A stretch of DNA of 64,000 nucleotides from Ureibacillus sinduriensis BLB-1 = JCM 15800 (GTDB lineage: Bacteria; Bacillota; Bacilli; Bacillales_A; Planococcaceae), in contig NZ_JPVO01000052.1 of NCBI RefSeq assembly GCF_000772955.1, forward strand, positions 1 to 64,000. The letters are read 5' to 3'. Of this stretch, positions 53,853 to 61,212 are shown piece after piece; position 1 is the stretch's first letter; each line of letters starts with the position of its first letter. A program made the position numbers and the translations under genes. A model generated the notes under the pieces. It ran no database searches, was not told the origin of the DNA, and was given only the letters and a program-made list of their open reading frames with translations.

Positions 53853-53977
53853 TATCTCTTTAACTAACAAGTGTTTAGTTAATAACAATCTTCAACAAAA
53901 CCAGCTAATAGTTGTCAAGATTTTTCAATAAAAAATATAAAACCTACATGATATACTAAAAAAGGGTATACCAAATA

Positions 53978-54010
53978 AGCCTTCCTTTATAAGATTGGAA
54001 GGTTTTGTTT
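53978..54010 (+). terminator. Hairpin with T run before the IS110 transposase end
   Basis: CCTTCC/GGAAGG with an 11-base loop followed by TTTTGTTTT. Confidence 0.55.
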
Positions 54011-54030
54011 TATATTCTTAGATATGATTT

Positions 54031-55269
54031 TTAAGCCGTATTTTGGAAGGGCATTTTCCTTTTTAGTAGAGCATAAATCCAATGTAAAAGCTTATTAGCA
54101 CAAGCAATTATTGCTACTCTAAAAGGTTTTCCTTCTTCTCGTTTTTTATCGTAGAACTCTCTTAATTTCTTATTTCTAGGGAGTATTTCATCACTTGTTT
54201 TTTGCTTACGTGCATCTCTTATACCGCATTGTACAGCCATAAACAATGCTTGCCTTAACCTGCTAGAACCTCTTTTGGTTATGCGATTTATGGAAGCAGT
54301 AAATCTACCTGAAGAGTAAACGCTAGGATCTATTCCAGCGAATGCTACTAGCTTTTTAGGATGATTAAACCGCTCTATCTCTCCAATTTCAGAGATGATT
54401 GTTGCCGCAATCTTTTCTCCAACACCAGGGATAGACTGGATTATCTCATATTCTTCAATTTCTTTAGCGAGCGCATCAATTTCTGTTGCTAGCTTTGATA
54501 AATGCTCTTGATATTGAAGAACAATGTTAATAAACATTCTTAGGTTAAAGATATGGCTTTGGTACAAGTTGTTTTGAAATGGATTACGTAATGCAGCTTC
54601 TCTCAATTTAATTGCTTTTTCTTTTGCCCATTTTTCTGAACGGGTTGTACATAATTCCGCAATTTTATTAGTAAGATCTGATTCGCTAACACTTAAAACC
54701 TCTTTGGAGGTTGGGAAGATTGATAGAATCTGTAACGAAATTTTTGAATAGAGATTCCCAAAGACACCTCTATATTCAGGAAATACCTGATCTAAAATCG
54801 ATTGTAGCTGTAATTTGGTTTGGGCAGCTGTGCTTGATATCGTTTCTTGTTGTCTCGTGAGATTACGAAGATTTAAGAGTTGGATTCCTCTTTTTTTGTA
54901 TGGTTCTAACTCTTCCTTATAATACAATTCACATAGACGATAGGCATCAATCGCATCTGTCTTTACCTTTCGTAAATTTGTACTTCTGGCCCGATGAGAG
55001 ATAAGTGGATTAACAATAATATAGACATATTGCTGCTCCTCCAAAAATTGAATGACAGGCATATGGTACTGGCCTGTAGATTCTAAAATAACCGAAGGTT
55101 GCTTTCCAGCAGCCAATTTCTCAATATCCCTTAGAAATTCTAGTAAACTTCCTAAACCATCAAGAGTATGTTTAATACTAAAGCTCTTACGATAAGGCTG
55201 ACCTTTATCCAAAAAGGCTTGAACCTGACTTTCTCCTTTTGAAACATCCAGACCAACGACTGGATTCAT
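54031..55269 (-). CDS. IS110-family transposase (bridge-RNA-guided recombinase)
   Basis: Transposase of 412 residues. The N-terminal DEDD RuvC-like domain shows VVGLDVSKGE (first Asp), VILESTGQYH (Glu) and KVKTDAIDAYRL (Asp residues). The C-terminal Tnp20 domain shows IIQSIPGVGEKIAATIISEIG and VAFAGIDPSVYSSG, with the catalytic Ser region. No stop or frameshift interrupts it. GGAGGAG lies before the ATG. IS110 enzymes recombine DNA through a structured bridge RNA encoded in the element's non-coding end. Confidence 0.93.
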   Translation of the reverse strand: MNPVVGLDVSKGESQVQAFLDKGQPYRKSFSIKHTLDGLGSLLEFLRDIEKLAAGKQPSVILESTGQYHMPVIQFLEEQQYVYIIVNPLISHRARSTNLRKVKTDAIDAYRLCELYYKEELEPYKKRGIQLLNLRNLTRQQETISSTAAQTKLQLQSILDQVFPEYRGVFGNLYSKISLQILSIFPTSKEVLSVSESDLTNKIAELCTTRSEKWAKEKAIKLREAALRNPFQNNLYQSHIFNLRMFINIVLQYQEHLSKLATEIDALAKEIEEYEIIQSIPGVGEKIAATIISEIGEIERFNHPKKLVAFAGIDPSVYSSGRFTASINRITKRGSSRLRQALFMAVQCGIRDARKQKTSDEILPRNKKLREFYDKKREEGKPFRVAIIACANKLLHWIYALLKRKMPFQNTA

Positions 55270-55520
55270 AATGAAATCTCCTCCTCTAAGAAACTATAAA
55301 TTAGTCGGTAACCCCTAAAGCTGCTTGTAATATCATAGGTTCGCTTGTTAAACGGGATCCTTGTCCCAACCAGCTCGAAACATGCTTATACAAGTAGGGG
55401 GTGAACAGTTTTGCTGACGGGATCGAGTCCCACGGGCGCTACGTTCTACCCCGACTACCGTTATAATAAGACCTAAAAGAAAAAGGTCAACCAGAAAAAT
55501 CTGGCTAACCTTATATTACG
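55270..55520 (-). ncRNA. Candidate bridge-RNA region of the IS110 element
   Basis: Non-coding stretch of about 250 bp directly upstream of the transposase, GC-richer than its surroundings, containing several pairable segments, including AGGTcAACCAGA/TCTGGcTAACCT (about 55484-55512). In IS110-group elements the bridge RNA comes from this side. I cannot place its ends or its target and donor loops. Confidence 0.45.
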
Positions 55521-55547
55521 ATCGGGCGCTTTTATTGAATAATCATG
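55521..55547. repeat. Left copy of a 27-bp repeat flanking leuS
   Basis: Begins ATCGGGCGCTTT and continues ATTGAATA; repeated in the same orientation at 58499-58525 with about four mismatches. The two copies enclose the T-box and leuS. Confidence 0.75.
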
Positions 55548-55734
55548 TATAGTCGAAACTAGTGTGGGTAAATACTTGAATTAACTAGAACTCTTAATAG
55601 ATTATTTATTTTATTAAAAAAGGAAATAATTTTCACATTATTTAAAATTATAACTTTACAAAATTGCCTCCTTCGGCTATTATTTTTTTAACTAAATTTT
55701 CCATATGATGACTGGAAGTATTAAGGATAACTTA

Positions 55735-55945
55735 TTGTATAGAGAGCTGTTGGTTGGTGAAAAACAGCGAATAAGTTCCCCAACTCGTCCATGAGTATTT
55801 GTGTTGAAAAAAGTAGGCACAAACGGTTGCTGCCGTTATCAGTGAGGATTATAAAAATCCTGCAGAGTGAGCTTTTTAAAGCTAATTAGAGTGGTAACGC
55901 GAATTCAAACTTCGTCTCTTTTATGAGACGGAGTTTTTTATTTTT
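55735..55945 (+). promoter_or_regulatory. T-box riboswitch of leuS
   Basis: tRNA-sensing leader. It has a stem I region with a plausible leucine specifier CTC at about 55784-55786, a conserved T-box AGAGTGGTAACGCG (55888-55901), and an overlapping terminator CGTCTC/GAGACG with T run (55911-55945). Uncharged tRNA-Leu is expected to favour the antiterminator and permit leuS transcription. Confidence 0.88.
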
Positions 55946-55963
55946 TATAAGGGAGTTGATTGT

Positions 55964-58381
55964 ATGACAAATGAATTTATAAAAATCGAAAAAAAGTGGA
56001 GAGATTATTGGGAAAGAAATAAGATATTTGCTACAGACGCTTATGACAACACAAAATCTAAATATTATATTTTGGATATGTTTCCTTATCCGTCAGGTTC
56101 AGGATTACATGTCGGACATCCGAAAGGCTATACGGCAACAGATGTTGTAGCTCGTATGAAACGCATGCAAGGCTTTAACGTGCTGCACACAATGGGATGG
56201 GATGCATTTGGTTTACCAGCTGAACAATTTGCTATGCAAAATAAACAACATCCTAAAACAATAACGAAACAAAATATTGATACTTACCGACGTCAAATTA
56301 AAAGTTTAGGATTCTCTTATGATTGGGATCGAGAAGTAAATACAACAGACCCTAATTATTATAAATGGACACAATGGATTTTCTTAAAGCTTTATAAAAA
56401 AGGTTTAGCTTATATGGACGAAGTTTCGGTCAATTGGTGTGAAGAATTAGGAACTGTATTAGCAAACGAAGAAGTGATAGATGGTAAAAGTGAACGTGGG
56501 GATTACCCTGTTGTAAAAAAACCTATGAAACAATGGATGCTACGAATTACAGACTACGCAGATCGATTACTTGAAGATTTAGAGGATTTAGATTGGCCAG
56601 AGAGTTTAAAAGAGATTCAAAGAAATTGGATTGGTCGTTCTGAAGGTGCTGAAATTACTTTTAAAGTGAAGGATTACGATAAACAGTTTAACGTTTTTAC
56701 AACTCGTCCAGATACTTTATTTGGCGTAACCTACGTGATTTTAGCTCCTGAGCATAAATTAGCAGCTGATATTACAGCTCCAGAACAAAAAGAGGCAGTT
56801 GAAACTTATTTAGAGCAAGTTTCTTTAAAATCCGATTTAGAACGTACAGATTTAGCTAAGGTTAAAACAGGTGTATTTACAGGCAGTTATGCAGTAAATC
56901 CTATCAACGGAAAAGAAGTGCCAATTTGGATTGCTGATTATGTATTAGCTTCTTATGGAACTGGAGCAATTATGGCTGTACCTGCACATGATGAACGTGA
57001 TTATGAATTCGCAATAGAGTTCAATCTTGGAATCTTGCCTGTCTTAGAAGGAGGCAATCTAGAGAAAGAGGCGTTCACAGGTGATGGGCTGCACATTAAT
57101 TCAGATTTCTTAAACGGATTAGATAAAGAAGAGGGAATTACTAAAGCAATTCAATGGCTAGAAGAAAATAATGTGGGTGAAAAGAAAGTTTCCTATCGTT
57201 TGCGAGACTGGTTATTCTCGCGCCAGCGTTACTGGGGTGAACCAATCCCTATAATTCACTGGGAAGATGGAACGATGTCAACTGTTCCTGAAGAGGAATT
57301 ACCGTTAATGTTACCAGAAACAGATGATATTCATCCTTCGGGTACTGGTGAATCACCATTGGCCAATATTCACGAGTGGGTAAATGTAGTCGATCCAGAT
57401 ACAGGTATGAAAGGTCGTCGTGAAACTAATACAATGCCCCAATGGGCTGGTTCGTGTTGGTATTATTTACGCTATATAGATCCACATAATCACTCTGCAA
57501 TAGCAGATAAAGAACTTTTAAAAGAATGGTTGCCTGTTGATATGTATATCGGTGGGGTGGAGCATGCTGTACTTCACTTACTATACGCTCGCTTTTGGCA
57601 TAAAGTACTTTATGATATTGGTGTAGTGGAAACAAAAGAGCCTTTTCAAAAGTTATATAATCAAGGAATGATTCTTGGATCAAACAATATGAAAATGAGT
57701 AAATCAAAAGGAAACGTTGTAAATCCGGATGATATTGTAATTAGCCATGGGGCAGATAGTTTACGACTATATGAAATGTTTATGGGTCCTTTAAATGCAT
57801 CAGCACCCTGGACAACAAATGGTTTAGATGGGGCCAAAAGATATTTAACACGTGTTTGGAATTTGGTATTAGATGAAGAAGGAAATATAAATAAGAATAT
57901 TATAGAAAGTGAACCATCCTCTAACTTACGACGTGAGTATCATCTAACAATAAAAAAAGTTACACAGGATTTTACTGAATTGCGATTTAACACAGGAATC
58001 TCGCAACTAATGACGTTCCAAAATTATTTAAGTAAACAAACAGAGATTTCATTTGAAATCATTAAAGGATATATTAAGTTATTGGCACCTATTGCTCCCC
58101 ATATTGCAGAAGAATTATGGCAGAGAATAGGAAATGAAAATACAATTGCCTATGAAAAATGGCCGGAGTATAAAGAAGAATATTTAGAAATGGATGAAGT
58201 TGAAATCATTGTTCAAATCAATGGTAAGTTTCAATCTACTGTCCAAATACCAGCAGAAACTAGTAAAGAGGAAGCTGAAGGTTTAGTAAAGAGTGAAACT
58301 AAGATTGCAAAAAAATTAGAAGGGAAAACGGTTAAAAAGGTCATATTTATCCCTAATAAATTAATTAATTTTTTACTGTAA
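55964..58381 (+). CDS. leuS: Leucyl-tRNA synthetase
   Basis: Full-length class I synthetase of 805 residues that charges tRNA-Leu. Catalytic motifs are intact: H49-V-G-H52 (HIGH type) and KMSKS at 577-581. The CP1 editing domain carries [10 protein letters not shown] and AHDERD. AGGGAGTT lies before the ATG. It is controlled by a T-box. It sits between an IS110 element and a recombinase trio, inside 27-bp direct repeats, and is AT-rich like the rest of the island. It may therefore be a second, horizontally acquired copy; if no other leuS exists it would be the essential one. Confidence 0.95.
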   Translation: MTNEFIKIEKKWRDYWERNKIFATDAYDNTKSKYYILDMFPYPSGSGLHVGHPKGYTATDVVARMKRMQGFNVLHTMGWDAFGLPAEQFAMQNKQHPKTITKQNIDTYRRQIKSLGFSYDWDREVNTTDPNYYKWTQWIFLKLYKKGLAYMDEVSVNWCEELGTVLANEEVIDGKSERGDYPVVKKPMKQWMLRITDYADRLLEDLEDLDWPESLKEIQRNWIGRSEGAEITFKVKDYDKQFNVFTTRPDTLFGVTYVILAPEHKLAADITAPEQKEAVETYLEQVSLKSDLERTDLAKVKTGVFTGSYAVNPINGKEVPIWIADYVLASYGTGAIMAVPAHDERDYEFAIEFNLGILPVLEGGNLEKEAFTGDGLHINSDFLNGLDKEEGITKAIQWLEENNVGEKKVSYRLRDWLFSRQRYWGEPIPIIHWEDGTMSTVPEEELPLMLPETDDIHPSGTGESPLANIHEWVNVVDPDTGMKGRRETNTMPQWAGSCWYYLRYIDPHNHSAIADKELLKEWLPVDMYIGGVEHAVLHLLYARFWHKVLYDIGVVETKEPFQKLYNQGMILGSNNMKMSKSKGNVVNPDDIVISHGADSLRLYEMFMGPLNASAPWTTNGLDGAKRYLTRVWNLVLDEEGNINKNIIESEPSSNLRREYHLTIKKVTQDFTELRFNTGISQLMTFQNYLSKQTEISFEIIKGYIKLLAPIAPHIAEELWQRIGNENTIAYEKWPEYKEEYLEMDEVEIIVQINGKFQSTVQIPAETSKEEAEGLVKSETKIAKKLEGKTVKKVIFIPNKLINFLL

Positions 58382-58498
58382 ATAAATGTGTATCACAAAT
58401 TGTTTGACTAGTAAGACTATATATAGATTTGAACGTAGTTAATTAAACATAAGGATTACTAATAGAACCTCTCTAATGAGGTAAGTTGATATTCAACA

Positions 58499-58525
58499 AT
58501 CGGGCGCTTTAATTGAATATTCGTG
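58499..58525. repeat. Right copy of the 27-bp repeat flanking leuS
   Basis: Begins ATCGGGCGCTTT and continues AATTGAATATTCGTG. The left flank adds TATTCAAC, so TATTCAA/TTGAATA also form a short inverted repeat around this copy. Confidence 0.75.
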
Positions 58526-58569
58526 TCCCGAAATAATCAAGCTTTTTTAAAAAAACCAAACTAGATAAA

Positions 58570-58622
58570 TAAAGAACCAACTATTTTGATCAAACTTTGT
58601 TTCAAAACAGTTGGTTTCTTTC
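58570..58622. terminator. Terminator between leuS and the recombinase operon
   Basis: Arms AAAGAACCAACTATTTTGA and TCAAAACAGTTGGTTTCTTT with two mismatches and a 12-base loop, located between convergent transcripts. Confidence 0.75.
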
Positions 58623-58758
58623 TGTATAAAATCAGCGTTTGCAACTTACTTTTAATCGAACTTTATTATAAAGCTACATTTAGAACGCGGCATGATTGAA
58701 CTTTTAAAATTTTTTATCAATTTTTATAATAAAATAAATTTTTTTATGTTCCTAAAGA

Positions 58759-59475
58759 TTACGTTCTATATCTATTTTTAATCTTATTTGATACTTTATT
58801 AACTTCATTGATTTCTATAATTTTACTATTACGCGTTTCCTCATTTTGTATACTCTTTTCACTGTACCAATCAATAAATTCAGTGGGCCTTTCGAACATT
58901 CCATTTAGAGCTTCTTTAACTAATTCTGATTCTTCTTCTCCTATTTCTAAAAAATTTATGATTGGCACATTCTCATAACTACTAAATCGAAATATTTTAA
59001 AAAGAGTGTCCTCTAAAATTTCTACACGTTTATTTAACGTACGATTAGTTTGTTTTAGCTTCACCATTTGTTCTTCTAGTTTTTTATTTACTTTCTTAAA
59101 CTTATGTTCTCGTTGAATGCTATTAAATAGTTCTTTTTCAATAGGTATTAATTCATTTAGTAGCGTTTCTATATCACCATTATTTTTATAAATAACATCA
59201 CTTACACTTGGCATAAGTATTTTACTATCTTCAGAAGTATCAAGCTTATGTCTAAAGATTTCATTTGCCTCGTCAATCTTTATTTTCCCTAAGCGACCTT
59301 TTTTTCTCCAAAAGTCATCACTCATTGAACTTTTAACTCTTCCTTCTTCATATAATTCCTTGTTAAAACGAAATACTTCTAGATATTCTATTCTTCCCAT
59401 TTGATTCTTCTCTGTTTTATACAGACCAATAATCTCTTCTACTTCTTCTTCAGAGAGAGTCAGCTTCCTAGCCAT
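58759..59475 (-). CDS. Coiled-coil accessory protein of a recombinase trio (TnpC-like)
   Basis: Protein of 238 residues, basic, with a long coiled coil in the centre (VNKKLEEQMVKLKQTNRTLN, then KRVEILEDTLF) and an N-terminal helical region (LTLSEEEVEEIIGLYKTEKN). It resembles in size, position and coiled-coil nature the third protein (TnpC/DUF6262 type) of Tn554-like transposons. Its start is two bases from the stop of the 568-residue recombinase gene, so the genes are coupled. In Tn554, TnpC influences orientation and efficiency of transposition; the role here is inferred. Confidence 0.65.
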   Translation of the reverse strand: MARKLTLSEEEVEEIIGLYKTEKNQMGRIEYLEVFRFNKELYEEGRVKSSMSDDFWRKKGRLGKIKIDEANEIFRHKLDTSEDSKILMPSVSDVIYKNNGDIETLLNELIPIEKELFNSIQREHKFKKVNKKLEEQMVKLKQTNRTLNKRVEILEDTLFKIFRFSSYENVPIINFLEIGEEESELVKEALNGMFERPTEFIDWYSEKSIQNEETRNSKIIEINEVNKVSNKIKNRYRT

Positions 59476-59477
59476 TT

Positions 59478-61184
59478 TTAAAATTCACCACCAATGTTTA
59501 ACATTTCAATACTTGCAAGCTCATATATTTCTTCTTTTAATTGTTCAGCTTTTGTTTTCATCAAATTAAACGTGCTTGGATTTCTCCTTGTAATTTCATC
59601 AGATAAGATTTGCTTGTGAATATTTATCAAAAATGTCTGTAACTCATTAATATTGCTTCTTTTTTTTCTTAATTTTTCTTTTATTAAATGTTCTTTTTCT
59701 AGAATTTCTTTTGGAGTTATACGCCAATGACTACATCCATAAATGCATTCATTTGTTTCACACGTTTGATCTTTATCAATACAAAAACCTATGTCTAAAT
59801 CATGCTCTTTCTTTTTTCCCTTCGGAATACCGAGATAAGCCTTTAATTTTATTGAATCAGGGATATAATTTACATTATCAGATTTTGAAATTCCCACAGA
59901 ATACTTAAACTTTTTCATTAAATTGAAAACCTCTGAATCTACCCAATACTCAGTATGAAATGAATAGTGATATTGTGCCGTGATTGTTTTATGACCACCT
60001 AAACGAGCTATTTCAATAGGGGATATACCCTGCATCATTAGAGAACTAAATGCTATATGTCTAGTTAAATTAGGTGTGAGTCTATTTTCATATGGTATAT
60101 ATTGATTATACTTTTCTTCCATTATATTCTTATAGAATCTTCTTAATAACTGTGACAATATTCCATTATGAAAGTATGTAGTATCTACTTTTAAGCTACT
60201 ACGATTACCTCTTTTATCTGCAAAAATTAATGCTCTATAAGAGATTAAAGTTTCAGAATGGCCATATGGCTCTGTTAAATCAATATAATCTTTTATCAAA
60301 AAATATATCTCTTTTGTTATCTCAACAATATCAATTATTTGTATTCTGTTTGGGTTAAAATCTTCTTTACTCCTAGGTAATCTAATTTTGTATTTATTAT
60401 CCTCATATATTAGGCAATCCCTAGTTATTAAGCAAAATTCAGATGCTCTTAATGGTATTATAGTTGTCAACTTCCACCAAATGATAATGGGGTAATAAAA
60501 TAGTTTTTCATCTATTGAAGTTTGCATCAGCCTTAAATAACCATAAAATTCTTCAATGTAATGTGAAAAAATCAATATTTCTTTTGCAGGTGGAAGGATT
60601 CTAACTCTTGTCTTTTCTCTAATTTTACTATACATTTCATTTAATTTAGGAGAATAGCTATCACTTACTGGTATATCTGTATAAATAAAAAAATTTATCA
60701 AACTTCTAATAAAGCTCTTCTTTGTTTGTTCCGTTACTTTAATCCCAGTAGTAGTTTTAAAGTTTTTTATACTCCTAATTAAAAAATCCACCTTATTTTC
60801 TTGAAATCCATTACTTAATTCTAATGCTCTTAATAAATCCGAATATCCCTTTTTAGCAGTTATTGGATAGACTTTAGTTAATAGTTCAATAATCCAACAT
60901 TTTGTAATCAATTTAATATCCTTAGGAATTTCCGGAAAACCTTCATATTTTTCTATCAATGAAAAGTCTAAATAGATTTTAACTCCTTTCTGAAGATGAC
61001 TCTCCAACTCCCAATAATCTTCTTCTATTAAAAATAAATACGAACCAGTGTTTTTTTTTAGGGTATCTAATTGTTCCATCGCCCTTGATAGTGCAAAGTC
61101 TAACGAAAACAACTCCTCAGGCAAGGAGGGTATTTCTTCATCCAAATGAACTTTAGTGTAGTCTTCCAAATCTAAATTTTGCAA
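59478..61184 (-). CDS. Tyrosine recombinase, TnpB-like (trio gene 2)
   Basis: Site-specific recombinase of 568 residues. The catalytic region lies at about 200-420: R246 (PLRASEF), R375 (LTRHIAF; the usual preceding His is Asn), H398 (LGGHKTITAQYHYS) and likely nucleophile Y407. A cysteine cluster follows (GFCIDKDQTCETNECIYGCSHW, four to five Cys), as seen in TnpB-type and related large integrases. The extended N-terminal region (1-190) is unassigned. It starts 28 bp after the stop of the 924-residue gene and is probably in one operon with it. Confidence 0.82.
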   Translation of the reverse strand: MQNLDLEDYTKVHLDEEIPSLPEELFSLDFALSRAMEQLDTLKKNTGSYLFLIEEDYWELESHLQKGVKIYLDFSLIEKYEGFPEIPKDIKLITKCWIIELLTKVYPITAKKGYSDLLRALELSNGFQENKVDFLIRSIKNFKTTTGIKVTEQTKKSFIRSLINFFIYTDIPVSDSYSPKLNEMYSKIREKTRVRILPPAKEILIFSHYIEEFYGYLRLMQTSIDEKLFYYPIIIWWKLTTIIPLRASEFCLITRDCLIYEDNKYKIRLPRSKEDFNPNRIQIIDIVEITKEIYFLIKDYIDLTEPYGHSETLISYRALIFADKRGNRSSLKVDTTYFHNGILSQLLRRFYKNIMEEKYNQYIPYENRLTPNLTRHIAFSSLMMQGISPIEIARLGGHKTITAQYHYSFHTEYWVDSEVFNLMKKFKYSVGISKSDNVNYIPDSIKLKAYLGIPKGKKKEHDLDIGFCIDKDQTCETNECIYGCSHWRITPKEILEKEHLIKEKLRKKRSNINELQTFLINIHKQILSDEITRRNPSTFNLMKTKAEQLKEEIYELASIEMLNIGGEF

Positions 61185-61212
61185 TTTTAATCACAACCTA
61201 AACTATGTATTT

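Larger units (their letters stand above)
53950..55520 (-). mobile_element. IS110-family insertion sequence
   Basis: Consists of the transposase at 54031-55269 and a non-coding region upstream of it (55270-55520). IS110 elements lack terminal inverted repeats and make no duplications, so the ends are approximate. A small hairpin at 53978-54010 (CCTTCC/GGAAGG plus T run) marks the 3' side. The transposase appears intact. Confidence 0.7.
58384..58758. other. Intergenic region with repeat and terminator
   Basis: About 375 bp without a gene. It holds the right copy of the 27-bp repeat (58499-58525) and the hairpin at 58570-58622. Confidence 0.6.

Noticed and set aside
57426..57707. 93-codon minus-strand frame
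   Set aside because: Antisense shadow inside the highly conserved leuS coding region.
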